From Fuerstiella marisgermanici (GTDB lineage Bacteria; Planctomycetota; Planctomycetia; Planctomycetales; Planctomycetaceae): a DNA stretch of 64,000 nucleotides. Positions 45,965-55,090 of this stretch are shown piece after piece; within the stretch, counting starts at the first letter, position 1; every line of letters starts with the position of its first letter. The position numbers and the translations under genes are program-made. The notes under the pieces are model-generated. The model searched no databases. It was given only the letters and a program-made list of their open reading frames with translations, and was not told where the DNA came from. The stretch spans positions 7,242,001 through 7,306,000 of the forward strand of contig NZ_CP017641.1 of NCBI RefSeq assembly GCF_001983935.1. Reading direction: 5' to 3'.

Positions 45965-46933
45965 ATGGCAGACAAAATCGATTCTCAATTGCTGACTCAG
46001 CTTCGCAGCCCCGAAAACGGTCGTGCGCTGAAATTCGATTCGACTAGCGGGCGAATCCAGTCCGCGGATGGCAAGGGATCGTGGCCGGTCATCGACGGCA
46101 TTCCCCGATTTGTTTCTGACGAACATCTGAAGAGTTTCGGCGATCAATGGACGACGTACGAGGTGGCTCACGATGACGAGGATCGGGCCACCTTTGTCGC
46201 AAAAACGGGCATGCCGCTGGAAGAACTTCGCGGCCTGCGAGTTCTCGACGCCGGCTGCGGTGGCGGCCGCTATTCGCGAATTTGCGGCGAAGCAGGAGCG
46301 ACCGTTATCGCAGCAGACCACAGTCGAGCCGTCGACAAGGCGCAGCAACTTTGTTCGCATTTGGACAATGTGAGTTTCGTGCAAGCGGATCTGAAGAAAT
46401 TGCCCTTGGAACCCGCGTCGTTCGATTTCGTATTTTCAATCGGCGTGATGCACCACGATGCGGACACGCGAGCGGTCTTCGACGCCGTCGCGAAACTGGT
46501 CAAACCGGGCGGTCGGTACTCGGTGTGGCTTTACCGACGGAATCAGTGGTGGCAGGAAGCCATCAACAGCGGCCTCCGCAACGTGACAACTCGACTGCCA
46601 TCAACAGTTCTGAAGCCATTCTGTCATCTGGGAGCAGTCCTCGGCGGCACACCGATCGTGAATCGAACGCTGAACAAGGTCGTCAACTTTAGTGCTCACC
46701 CAAGCTACGAGAACCGCGTCTGTGATACGTTCGATTGGTGGGCACCGGAGTACCAATACCACCACACGGTCGGAGAACTATCCATCTGGTTTCAGGAAGC
46801 CGGGTTCACAAACCTGACTGAACTGCCTCCCGAAAAACAGGGTCGTGCCTACACGTGGGCGTATGAAAAGAACCTGTTGATTGGAAGCGGCGTGAACGTG
46901 ACAGGATTGAAATGCGGCGAGCCGAGGACGTAA
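45965..46933 (+). CDS. Class I SAM-dependent methyltransferase with Trm112-like N-terminus
   Basis: 322 residues from ATG 45965. Residues about 8-50 (LRSPENGRALKFD, VIDGIPRFVSDEHLKSFGDQW) resemble a Trm112-like zinc-ribbon domain without its Cys. Motif I VLDAGCGGGRYSR is at about 92-104, with AADHSRAV as the acidic strand and GVMHHDADTRAVF and LVKPGGRYSVWLYRR further on, all typical of small-molecule or ubiquinone-type methyltransferases. The last residues (CGEPRT) and the stop codon lie inside a 29-bp inverted repeat (46916-46944), so the native C-terminus may have been replaced by the element. The substrate is unknown. Confidence 0.85.
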   Translation: MADKIDSQLLTQLRSPENGRALKFDSTSGRIQSADGKGSWPVIDGIPRFVSDEHLKSFGDQWTTYEVAHDDEDRATFVAKTGMPLEELRGLRVLDAGCGGGRYSRICGEAGATVIAADHSRAVDKAQQLCSHLDNVSFVQADLKKLPLEPASFDFVFSIGVMHHDADTRAVFDAVAKLVKPGGRYSVWLYRRNQWWQEAINSGLRNVTTRLPSTVLKPFCHLGAVLGGTPIVNRTLNKVVNFSAHPSYENRVCDTFDWWAPEYQYHHTVGELSIWFQEAGFTNLTELPPEKQGRAYTWAYEKNLLIGSGVNVTGLKCGEPRT

Positions 46934-47175
46934 GTCCTCTGGTTCCAGATTTCGATCGATGAGTTCAAAAACGCGGACAAATGCTGTTGAGTCGTCATTT
47001 CACCGTGTTCGTTGCAACAGCCATTTTGCATTTCGGCATTAGAGCAGTTTACCTCTTGTCGTGTACGGTTCGGGCTCGTGGAAAACAGCATCCATAGTAC
47101 GAAACGCTTGTTCCGCGGCCACAAGTCAGCGTAACACGCTGTAATAAACCAGAGGACTTACGTCCTCGGCTCGCC
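46916..47175. repeat. 260-bp element with perfect 29-bp terminal inverted repeats
   Basis: The left arm (46916-46944) and right arm (47147-47175) are perfect reverse complements over 29 bp. Each arm contains its own palindrome GAGGACGTAAGTCCTC. The left arm provides the last five codons and stop of the methyltransferase; the right arm ends one base before the stop of the convergent WD40 gene. The inner 200 bp hold no gene. It looks like a miniature inverted-repeat element, or a bidirectional terminator; no target duplication was evident. Confidence 0.8.
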
Positions 47176-47176
47176 T

Positions 47177-49645
47177 CTATTCTTCCGCCGCTGCCACAGT
47201 GGCCGCGTCACCGGCCTTGGGGATCGCGATAAACGAAGTGGCAACGCTGCCGTCTTTCGAATTCCAGACGCGGATTTCGCCATCATAGCTGCCCGTGGCG
47301 ATCAGGTTTTTCGCAGCGTTGTAACTTAGCGTGTAAACCCAGTCCTTATGCCCGGCGAACGTACGAATGACTTTGCCGTTGGCGAGGTCGTGTTCACGAG
47401 CATTGCGATCTGCACTGGCGGTCAACAGATGGTTGTCCGGTGTCACTTCGACTCGGAAAATGTCGCTACCGAAGCCACCAATCTTACGAGCTTCCTTCGC
47501 GTCCGCGACTTTCCAAACTCGCGCCTGCCGGTCGCTGCCAGCACTGACAATGCTGTTGCCATCGGTCAGGAAGGCAGCCGAAAAGACAGCGTCTGCGTGG
47601 CCGTTAAACGTGATGACCGACTGGCCGCTGGCGACGTCAAACACGCGGGACGTCTTGTCACGGCTGGCGGTCACCAGTTGCTTACCGGTCGGAGACCAAT
47701 TCACGTCCATCACCCAATCGGCATGGTCTTCGATCTGCACCAGTTGGTTGCCGGATTCCACGTTGACCACATAGACAACTCGATCCGCACCAGCGGCGGC
47801 GACCGATTTGCCGTCCGGGCTGTAGCTGACAGCAAAAATAACGTCCTTGGTGCGAACCAGTGTTTTCTGATGAGCACCGTCGGCCGTTGAAAACAGTTTG
47901 ACTTCACCGAGCTGGCCTGGTGTTCCGGCGGCGACCGCCAGCTGGCTTCCATCGGCACTGAATTCCAGATCGTAAACTCGTTCGGCGACGTTAGTAATCC
48001 GACGAATCAGACTGCCGTCATCCGTTTTCCAAAGCAGGATTTCATGGTAGCCGGACGACGCCAGAATGCTGGCATCCGCATTGAACGCAGTCGCTGTCAC
48101 GGGGATCGGTACGCGGTAGGTCTCCGGCGGCAGCGGCTGAGCGATCTCGGGCATCACTTGAAACAGGTCTGCCGTGGCAACAACGCCCGCATCAAGCGGT
48201 GCACCGCTGTTGATCCATTGTTTGATAATCGCGATTTCTTCCATGGTAAGCGGGTCCGCGTCCTTCGGCATCGAACCATCGTCAACCATCGCCCATAGCA
48301 GTGAACTTTCGGCATCATGAGCTTCAAAGGCTGCTCCGGATTCTCCGCCTTTCGCGATTGCCGCAAACGAATCCATGTTCAGACGCCCACTGGCCGTTCG
48401 CGTGTTGTGACAGGCGACGCAGCGCTTGGCGAAGATCGGAGCGATGTGTTCGGAGAAGGAAACGAAACGTCCGAGTTCTGCGAGTGAAGTTTCGGCCAGC
48501 TTCTGCTTGTTGACGAATTCTTCTTCAAGAGATTTCACGGCAGCGGCTGCGGAAGCAATCTGAGGTTCCAGCTCCGCCTGTTGAGCTGCCAGTGCCTCCT
48601 GCTGCGATTTTGCATCGGCGATTCGCTTGTTCTGCAGACCATCGGCGCTCTGCAGGTCCGCAACTTTTAGCTGCAGGCGAAAGTGTGAGCGGCTGTGTTC
48701 GGCGTATTTGTCCTGGTATTCTCGCAACTTCGCTTCAGCCGCTGTGTATTCCGCCTTAGCGGCATCCAGTTGCTTCTGAGCCCCTGCCAACTTCGCGTCC
48801 GTGGTGGCAACCAGTTCGGCGGCTCGCTTTTGAAGAGCATGCACGGCATCCAGAGACTTGGCAAGTTCCGCACCCGCTTCGAGGGGATCGCTGCCCGCAG
48901 TCTTCGCCGCCGCCTGAAGTGCTGCCAGTGATTCCTGCAGTGTCTTAGCGCTGCCGTTCACCTGAGCCAAAGCAGCCTGAGCTTTGTGGCGACGCGAGCG
49001 TTCCGCTGGAATCGCAGCTTCGAGCGCCTTCACACTCTGGCGACGTTTCTCCGTCGCCAGTTTCGCAACGTCCACTTCGCGGCCCGCAGCATCAAGAGCG
49101 GCTCGTGCTTTGGTGAGTTCTTCTTTGGTCTTTGGCAGCTGTTCTGTTGCAGCTTTCAAATCAGCAACCGCTTTACTTTCGAGCTGTTGCTGTTCGGCTT
49201 GTGAAATCTTTAATGCCGCCAGCTGGTCCTGCAGAGTTTGGTGCTTCGCTTTGGCAGCGACTACTTTTTGTTGAACGGCAGCGGCGTTGGCCACTAGAGC
49301 ATCGGCCTGCTGATGGCGCTTCAGGTCCGCCGCCAAAGTCGCCGCCTGCTTTTCCGCAGCCGCCTTATTCGCAACCGCCGACTGCAGCGACTTTTCGGCA
49401 GCGGCGATTCGCTGCTGAGATTCCTTCAACTGTTTTTGCAGCTGAGCCACACGCTCGTTCGCAACGTCGATGGTCGCCTTCTTGAGTGTGATCTGTTTCT
49501 CAGCCGCCATCTGCTGTTGGCGGACAGCATTCAGCTTTGCCTGAATGGCGGCCGTGTCATTGTCGGCACCAAGGGAGGTTCCTGACGAATGCACCGGAAG
49601 TACGGCAATGACGAAACAGAGAGAGAGGCGGAAGAGCGTGTTCAT
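47177..49645 (-). CDS. Exported coiled-coil / PSCyt1-type cytochrome c / WD40 fusion protein
   Basis: 822 residues from ATG 49645 (MNTLFRLSLCFVIAVLPVH, a signal peptide). A very long Ala/Lys/Gln-rich coiled coil covers about 35-390. A planctomycete cytochrome c domain follows with the haem motif CVACH (about 407-411), RLNMDSFAAIAKGGESGA, and IIKQWINSGAPLDAG. Seven or so WD40 repeats cover about 510-800, for example RVYDLEFSADGSQLAVAAG and GHADAVFSAAFLTDG. The fusion is typical of planctomycete periplasmic proteins accompanying DUF1549/DUF1553 enzymes, although none is nearby. It probably carries electrons and docks partners by the propeller; this is inference. It converges on the methyltransferase gene. 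Confidence 0.9.
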   Translation of the reverse strand: MNTLFRLSLCFVIAVLPVHSSGTSLGADNDTAAIQAKLNAVRQQQMAAEKQITLKKATIDVANERVAQLQKQLKESQQRIAAAEKSLQSAVANKAAAEKQAATLAADLKRHQQADALVANAAAVQQKVVAAKAKHQTLQDQLAALKISQAEQQQLESKAVADLKAATEQLPKTKEELTKARAALDAAGREVDVAKLATEKRRQSVKALEAAIPAERSRRHKAQAALAQVNGSAKTLQESLAALQAAAKTAGSDPLEAGAELAKSLDAVHALQKRAAELVATTDAKLAGAQKQLDAAKAEYTAAEAKLREYQDKYAEHSRSHFRLQLKVADLQSADGLQNKRIADAKSQQEALAAQQAELEPQIASAAAAVKSLEEEFVNKQKLAETSLAELGRFVSFSEHIAPIFAKRCVACHNTRTASGRLNMDSFAAIAKGGESGAAFEAHDAESSLLWAMVDDGSMPKDADPLTMEEIAIIKQWINSGAPLDAGVVATADLFQVMPEIAQPLPPETYRVPIPVTATAFNADASILASSGYHEILLWKTDDGSLIRRITNVAERVYDLEFSADGSQLAVAAGTPGQLGEVKLFSTADGAHQKTLVRTKDVIFAVSYSPDGKSVAAAGADRVVYVVNVESGNQLVQIEDHADWVMDVNWSPTGKQLVTASRDKTSRVFDVASGQSVITFNGHADAVFSAAFLTDGNSIVSAGSDRQARVWKVADAKEARKIGGFGSDIFRVEVTPDNHLLTASADRNAREHDLANGKVIRTFAGHKDWVYTLSYNAAKNLIATGSYDGEIRVWNSKDGSVATSFIAIPKAGDAATVAAAEE

Positions 49646-49857
49646 GGGCGAACTCCGTGACGACCGTCTGGTTTGTGCCGACGAATCATGCGGGGATGTG
49701 ATGTTGCGAAAATGCAACGCTGCGCAGAAACACTAGGATTCAGTCGCAGCCGCGCCCTGTCAAGCTTTCTGGAATCGTTAAAGTCAGACCAACGAATTTC
49801 GACCGGTTCGGCACAATCGGAACGACCGGAAACCCGTTCAAAACCCGCGCATGCAGA

Positions 49858-49890
49858 AAGCCCAGTACGCTGAATGCCGTACCGGGCTTC
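49858..49890 (-). terminator. Rho-independent-type terminator after the small basic protein gene
   Basis: The arms AAGCCCAGTACG and CGTACCGGGCTT pair with one mismatch across an 8-base loop. It lies 30 bp after the stop of the 49920-50006 gene on the minus strand. Confidence 0.75.
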
Positions 49891-49919
49891 GCAATATGAT
49901 CAATGGGATCAGGCGTGGC

Positions 49920-50006
49920 TTATTTGCGGTGGCGGATCTTGGCTCGCATACGTCGTTTCTTGCGGCCAATTTTTCGACGCCCCTTGCCTGTCTTCTTCGT
50001 TCCCAT
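49920..50006 (-). CDS. 28-residue very basic protein, ribosomal-protein-like
   Basis: This frame is too short for normal gene finding: ATG 50006 to TAA at 49920-49922, 28 residues, starting MGTKKTGKGRRKIGRKKRR. Sixteen of 28 residues are Lys or Arg. A GGAG motif about 11 bases before the ATG fits a ribosome-binding site, and a strong hairpin follows the stop. The composition recalls AURKAIP1/COX24-like or bS22/THX-type small ribosomal proteins; membership is inferred only by composition. It lies 135 bp downstream of the RNase R gene on the same strand and is probably its own or a shared unit. It would act in the ribosome or as an RNA-binding peptide. Confidence 0.7.
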   Translation of the reverse strand: MGTKKTGKGRRKIGRKKRRMRAKIRHRK

Positions 50007-50140
50007 TCTTTTTACTGCTCCGGATTCAATTAACGATTGGATTACCTGCGAATCGCGAAGGATACCAATCCTACCCGATTCCAGCAAACGCCGTTTCCTG
50101 TTGTCTACAAACTATCCCGATTTCGGCTTTCAGTGTTCGC

Positions 50141-52438
50141 TTAGCGCCGCTTACGGCCGCCTTTTTTGGACTTGTCGCCCTTGCCGCGGCCTCGCGACGG
50201 CCTGGAATCGGACGACGCCTTCGCGGCCCCATCCCTGCCGGATTTCCGGCCTCCCCTGCCCTTCTTCTTCGGCAGGCCCTTCGGCGAAACGCCCATTTTT
50301 CGAGCTTTCTTCGGTGGACTGACGACTCGCAAATCCAATTGACGACGGTCAACATCCACGTTGACGATGAGAACTCGCACCTGGTCCCCGAGACGATATT
50401 CGGCATTTGACTTGCTACCCTTGAGCGTTCGAGACGCCTGCAGGTACGTATAGAAGTCGTCCGTCAGCGAACTGATGTGAACGAGCCCCTCGGCCGGAAC
50501 TTCCGTCCCCTGGCAAAACAGGCCGAAATTTTCGACGCCCGTGATGAACGCGTCCATCTCTTCGCCGACCTTGTCTTCCAGGTAACGCAGCAGCTTGATT
50601 CGCTTCAGTTCTCGTTCTGCTTTTTCGGCTCGCCGCTCCGTCGTGGAACAGTGTTTGCCGAGCTGCAGCAGTTCGCCCATGCTGTCAATCTGCGGTTTGC
50701 GGCCAGCAGCCAGTTCGCCAACGACTCGGTGAATGGTCAGGTCCGGGTAGCGGCGAATCGGGCTGGTAAAGTGACAATAGTCTTCTTCGTTCAACGCGTA
50801 GTGGCTGAATTCTTCCGGGCTGTATTCCGCCTGCTTCATCGCTCGCAGCAGCGCGAAATTGACCGCTCGTTCTTCCGGTTTGCCCTCCACGCTGTTGATG
50901 ACAGCCTGAATTTCCTTGCGACTCTGGAATTTCTCCAGGTCGTAGCCCAGCCCGCTGCAAAATTCCTGAAAGCCCTTCAATCGCAGTTCGTCGGGTGTTC
51001 CATGGATTCGCCGCAGGAACGGGATGTCACGGGACGACAGGATCTGAGCGACCGCGATGTTGGCCGCCAGCATGAACTCTTCGATGATTTCATGACTCTC
51101 GTCATGATGCCGCTCGTGAGCTCCCGTGACGTTGCCGTCGTCGTTGAAGTCAATTTCAACTTCCGGAATCCCCATCTGCAACGCACCATTGGCGAATCGC
51201 TTGCGACGCAGCATCATCGCCAGCTCGTGCATCTTCATGAGCAATTGCACAATCTTTGCGCTTACTTTGCCCTTCTGGCTTTGCGGGTCGTTGATGACCG
51301 GCATCACTTCTTCGTACGCGAACCTCTTCGAAACCTTGATGACCGTGTTGGCCACTTCCGCACCCTGCGGATTGCCTTTTGCATCGAATTCAATGAAGAC
51401 GCTTTTGGTATAGCGAACATTGCCTTCCTGCAAACTGGCCAGTCCGTTGCTGATAATTTCGGGCAGCATCGGAATCACGTGACGCGGCAGGTAACAGCTT
51501 GTCCCGCGATCTTTAGCCGACCGATCCAGAGGCCCACCAGGAGGCACAAAATGAGCCACGTCGGCAATGTGGACTCCCAGTTGCCAGTGGCCGCGTTTGT
51601 CTTTTCGCAGCGAAATGGCGTCATCGAAGTCGCGAGCCGTAGCCGGGTCGATAGTGACAATCGTTTCTTTGGTCAGATCCATTCGATCGCCAAAGTCGGC
51701 TTCGTCGAAGTGGTCCGCCTGCAGCCGAGCATCTTCCAGCACGTCTTCGCTGAATTCGTACGGCAATCCGAGACTGTGAACGACCGTCATTGTGTCCACG
51801 CCGGGGTCGCCGCGTTTGCCCAGAACTTCCGTCAGCACGGCTTCGCCCACTCGATTGGCCGAAGGAAACCGCAGCATTTCGATCACGACTTTGTCGTCCG
51901 GAACAGCTCCCTTGGCACCAGGGTCGCCGACGTGAATGTCGCCCTGAAACGCGGTCCCGTCGACTCGCACAAAGCCCTGCCCCTGAGCTTCCAGGTATGT
52001 GCCGACGAACACGTTGCTGGCTCGTTCCAGTACCTTGTCGACTCGCCCACACCGCTGACCGCCCGAGCGTCGGCGACTGGAAAGTCGCACCAGCACTTCG
52101 TCGCCCGTTTGAGCGTCGTGCAGGTCTCGCGATGAAATATAAACGTCCTGCTTTTTCCGGTCAGCCGCTGGCTTGGCATCGTTGGGAATGACGAACGCCG
52201 CGCCGCTGCTGATTTTCTTGACGATGCCGGTAACAAATCCGCTGGCGGCTTTCAGTTGCAGCCGCCCCTTTTTGCCTTCGCGGATTTTGCCGTCCGACAC
52301 CAGCAATTCCAGCTCGTTGCGGAATTCCGGCATCCCTTTTTTGTTAACACGTAACTTCTTCGCCAATGCACCACTGTCAATGGGGCGGTACTTTGGATCG
52401 GAGAGGTGTTCGATAATCTGGTCTTCTAGTTTACTCAA
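50141..52438 (-). CDS. rnr: Ribonuclease R
   Basis: 765 residues from TTG 52438, preceded by a purine-rich GGAAA; no in-frame ATG is near. An N-terminal helix-turn-helix (KYRPIDSGALAKKLRVNKK) and cold-shock domains are followed by the RNB nuclease domain with catalytic Asp motif ATARDFDDAISL at about 262-273 and HYALNEEDYCHFTSPIRRYPDL. An S1 domain lies at about 635-710 and a basic Lys/Arg/Gly-rich tail ends the protein. It degrades structured RNA processively from the 3' end in the cytoplasm. It starts 13 bp after the YhaM-like gene stop, so they are cotranscribed. Confidence 0.97.
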   Translation of the reverse strand: MSKLEDQIIEHLSDPKYRPIDSGALAKKLRVNKKGMPEFRNELELLVSDGKIREGKKGRLQLKAASGFVTGIVKKISSGAAFVIPNDAKPAADRKKQDVYISSRDLHDAQTGDEVLVRLSSRRRSGGQRCGRVDKVLERASNVFVGTYLEAQGQGFVRVDGTAFQGDIHVGDPGAKGAVPDDKVVIEMLRFPSANRVGEAVLTEVLGKRGDPGVDTMTVVHSLGLPYEFSEDVLEDARLQADHFDEADFGDRMDLTKETIVTIDPATARDFDDAISLRKDKRGHWQLGVHIADVAHFVPPGGPLDRSAKDRGTSCYLPRHVIPMLPEIISNGLASLQEGNVRYTKSVFIEFDAKGNPQGAEVANTVIKVSKRFAYEEVMPVINDPQSQKGKVSAKIVQLLMKMHELAMMLRRKRFANGALQMGIPEVEIDFNDDGNVTGAHERHHDESHEIIEEFMLAANIAVAQILSSRDIPFLRRIHGTPDELRLKGFQEFCSGLGYDLEKFQSRKEIQAVINSVEGKPEERAVNFALLRAMKQAEYSPEEFSHYALNEEDYCHFTSPIRRYPDLTIHRVVGELAAGRKPQIDSMGELLQLGKHCSTTERRAEKAERELKRIKLLRYLEDKVGEEMDAFITGVENFGLFCQGTEVPAEGLVHISSLTDDFYTYLQASRTLKGSKSNAEYRLGDQVRVLIVNVDVDRRQLDLRVVSPPKKARKMGVSPKGLPKKKGRGGRKSGRDGAAKASSDSRPSRGRGKGDKSKKGGRKRR

Positions 52439-52451
52439 ATGTTTTCCATTT

Positions 52452-53426
52452 CTATTCGTTGTTATACCCCTTGAACAGCTTTCGCTCGATCCTGGGGCTG
52501 TACGGAGTCCATGCGGAATCCTTATTCATGTCGTCTTCGATGGCGCGAGTGAATTCGTGCAGCTTGGCATCGAGGTTATCGATGTGGTGCAGCACAATCG
52601 CTTCCGGAGTCATGGGGACTCGCGGGCTGCCGAATTCGTGCGTGCCATGGTGGCTAAGGATCATGTGCTTCAGACGCAACACGTCTTCCGTGTCGAAGTC
52701 CTTGCTGCCAAGCTCGGCCCTCGCCACCGCCAGCTTTTCGTTGAGAATCTCAACGGCAATATTCATATGCCCCAGCAATTGGCCTTCGTCTGTGTAAGCC
52801 AGCGTTGGGTCCCATGAAAGCTCGCGGACCTTGCCGAGGTCATGCATCAGCACGCCCAGCAGCAACAGATCGCGGTTTAGCGACGGGTAGTGGTCACACA
52901 GCCGATCAGCGACCTGGGCCATGCTGACTATGTGCTCAATCAAACCACCTTGATAGGCGTGATGCGCTTTCACGCCGGCGGGAGCGGCACACAAATCGTC
53001 CAGCAGTTGCTGATCAGACAGGAAACACTGGCCGAGGGTTCGCAGTTTTTCGCATTTTATCGAACCCAGCAATTCCTTCAGCTGGTCAAGCAGCGGTCCA
53101 ACATTGGCCTGAGGCTTGATCTGAAAGTCTTCGGCGTCGTAGGCCGATTCCGGGGCTGTGTCGATGAACGTGACGATCATCTGCAGACCGCCCTGATACA
53201 ATTGAACTTTTCCTTTAACGTGGACGATGTCGCCTGCCGAAAAGTGCTGCATTCGTTCTTCGCTGACGTTCCACATCAGCCCGCTGATGACACCCGTCTT
53301 GTCTCGCAATGTGGCCAGCAGATACAGGTCGGCGTTGCGATTGGCTCGCAATTGTTTATCGGCCAGTAAAAAGAATTCGTTGACGGTGTCGCCGTCGGAG
53401 AGTTCCTTAACAAACGTGCGGGGCAT
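52452..53426 (-). CDS. YhaM-like 3'-5' exoribonuclease (OB fold + HD domain)
   Basis: 324 residues from ATG 53426. An N-terminal OB-fold domain (DLYLLATLRDKTGVISGLMW, then DIVHVKGKVQLYQGGLQM) is followed by the HD domain: AHHAYQGGLIEHIVSMA and LLGVLMHDLGKVREL (HD pair near 194). Further His motifs are ILSHHGTHEFG and LHHIDNLDAKL. The order matches YhaM/Cbf1, an enzyme that trims RNA and DNA 3' ends using Mn2+ or Co2+. It precedes RNase R by 13 bp in the same unit, so both probably act together in RNA turnover. Confidence 0.9.
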   Translation of the reverse strand: MPRTFVKELSDGDTVNEFFLLADKQLRANRNADLYLLATLRDKTGVISGLMWNVSEERMQHFSAGDIVHVKGKVQLYQGGLQMIVTFIDTAPESAYDAEDFQIKPQANVGPLLDQLKELLGSIKCEKLRTLGQCFLSDQQLLDDLCAAPAGVKAHHAYQGGLIEHIVSMAQVADRLCDHYPSLNRDLLLLGVLMHDLGKVRELSWDPTLAYTDEGQLLGHMNIAVEILNEKLAVARAELGSKDFDTEDVLRLKHMILSHHGTHEFGSPRVPMTPEAIVLHHIDNLDAKLHEFTRAIEDDMNKDSAWTPYSPRIERKLFKGYNNE

Positions 53427-53561
53427 TCTGAACTTTCGGTCCGAAGTGGGATTGCGGCGCGGAAATCCACACGTCACCGGGTGAGGAATCACGATCGCTG
53501 TTTTGAAGACCGAAGATTCTACGTGCCCGCCTGCCCATCAACAAACCACTGTCCGATTAGT

Positions 53562-54923
53562 CTACTCCGCCGACTTCTTGGTATTCCCCCGTCGGCGATT
53601 GCGAGCGTTCTTGCGATCGGCTGCGGTCGGCCGGGTTTTCGCAGGATCCTCACCACCTGGTGACTTTGCCCCTGTTTCGCCGGTGCCCTTGGCTCGACGA
53701 GGCCCCCGAATGCGGCGGCGACGGCGGTTCTGGCCGCCGCTGCGAGGAGGTCGTTCCCCATCGCCATCGTCGACTTTTTCGCCTGGCTTAAGCGGATCCG
53801 GCTGACGACCGTCTTCCAGAATTTCAAAGCCGATCAACCGTTCGATCGCCTTCAACGTGCCTCGTTCACTGGCCGCACAAAACGAAATCGCGATGCCGGT
53901 GGCACCTGCGCGACCTGTGCGGCCGATGCGGTGGACGTAGCTTTCCGGTTCCATTGGTAATTCGAAATTGAAGACGTGACTCACGCCTTCCACGTCAATT
54001 CCGCGAGCCGCCAGGTCCGTGGCCACCAGAATCTGCACCTTGTCGGCTCGAAAATTATCCAACGCCTGTTGTCGAGCGTTTTGCGACTTGTTGCCATGAA
54101 TCGCCACCGCTTCGATTTTGTGCTTGCGAAGGTACTCCGCGACGTAGTTGGCACCTCGCTTAGTCTTTGTAAACACAATTGCCTGACCGACATCGCCGTC
54201 CGTGATCAGCTTCAACAAAAACGGCTTGCGCTGCCGATGTTCGACAAAGACGACTCGTTGATCGATTAACTCCACGCTCCGCTGCTTTGGAGCCACATCC
54301 ACTTTCACCGGGTTGTGCAGAAGCTGATTGGCCAGTTGAGCGATTTTTTTCGGCATCGTGGCAGAAAAGAACAGCGACTGTCGCCGCACGGGCAGCGTCT
54401 TGATGATGCGTTTCAGGTCGGGCAGAAAGCCCATGTCCATCATGCGATCGGCTTCGTCCAGCACGAAGATCTGCAGTCGATTCAGGAAGATGTATTCCTG
54501 TCCCATCAAGTCCAGCAGTCGTCCCGGCGTGGCGATCAGGATGTGAACGCCTTTTTCCAGCGCCTTCACCTGACGCCCCTGACCGACTCCGCCGTAGATC
54601 AAAGCGTGGCTGACTTTCACATGCCGACCGTAAGAATCGAAGCTGTCGCCGATTTGAATAGCGAGTTCTCGCGTGGGAGCCAGAATCAGCGCCAGCGGTC
54701 GCTTAGCGACGGCTTTATGCCCTTCTCCGGCAAGATAGTCCAGAATCGGCAGAGCGAACGCCGCCGTTTTGCCGGTACCGGTTTGAGCACAGCCAAGGAT
54801 GTCTAACCCCTCCAACGCAGACGGAATCGTCTTGGCCTGAATCGGCGTGGGGGTGTCATAACCTTCTTCCCGCAAAGCTTTTCGCAACGGGGGGATCAAT
54901 TCGAGGTCGTCAAATGTGGACAA
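53562..54923 (-). CDS. DEAD-box RNA helicase (RhlE-like)
   Basis: 453 residues from TTG 54923, with GGAA eight bases before it. All core motifs are seen: Q motif in GYDTPTPIQAKTIPSAL, Walker A AQTGTGKT (46-53), PTRELAIQI, DEAD in VLDEADRMMDMGF (about 157-160), SAT in FFSATMPKK, and motifs V-VI in ATDLAARGIDVEGVSHVFN and YVHRIGRTGRAG. The C-terminal 80 residues are Arg/Gly/Pro/Lys-rich, an RNA-binding tail. It unwinds RNA duplexes with ATP. It is 135 bp upstream of the YhaM-like gene in the same direction, so it may belong to a common RNA-decay group. Confidence 0.97.
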   Translation of the reverse strand: MSTFDDLELIPPLRKALREEGYDTPTPIQAKTIPSALEGLDILGCAQTGTGKTAAFALPILDYLAGEGHKAVAKRPLALILAPTRELAIQIGDSFDSYGRHVKVSHALIYGGVGQGRQVKALEKGVHILIATPGRLLDLMGQEYIFLNRLQIFVLDEADRMMDMGFLPDLKRIIKTLPVRRQSLFFSATMPKKIAQLANQLLHNPVKVDVAPKQRSVELIDQRVVFVEHRQRKPFLLKLITDGDVGQAIVFTKTKRGANYVAEYLRKHKIEAVAIHGNKSQNARQQALDNFRADKVQILVATDLAARGIDVEGVSHVFNFELPMEPESYVHRIGRTGRAGATGIAISFCAASERGTLKAIERLIGFEILEDGRQPDPLKPGEKVDDGDGERPPRSGGQNRRRRRIRGPRRAKGTGETGAKSPGGEDPAKTRPTAADRKNARNRRRGNTKKSAE

Positions 54924-55011
54924 CGGATTTCCAATGAGTCAGAGGCAGGTGTACGTTCTTTGGGCGAATTCTTAGCGAAGAATAGTGAATAACAATCAAA
55001 TTTGCTCTTCG

Positions 55012-55090
55012 AACAACGAATTCCGAGCATCCGACCGAAGTTCCTGATAACCCGAAAAGCGACAGACGGCCGAATTTGGAATTCGTTGTT
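55012..55090. repeat. Inverted repeat upstream of the BI-1/YccA gene
   Basis: The 13-bp arms AACAACGAATTCC (55012-55024) and its exact complement (55078-55090) are separated by 53 bp. They lie in the 280-bp spacer between the divergent helicase and BI-1/YccA genes. This could be a regulator-binding palindrome or a remnant of a small repeat; no function is known. Confidence 0.6.

Noticed and set aside
50477-52135. Long plus-strand open frame (552 residues) opposite RNase R
   Set aside because: It is fully antisense to a strongly conserved gene and has no domain; an artefact of GC-rich codon use.
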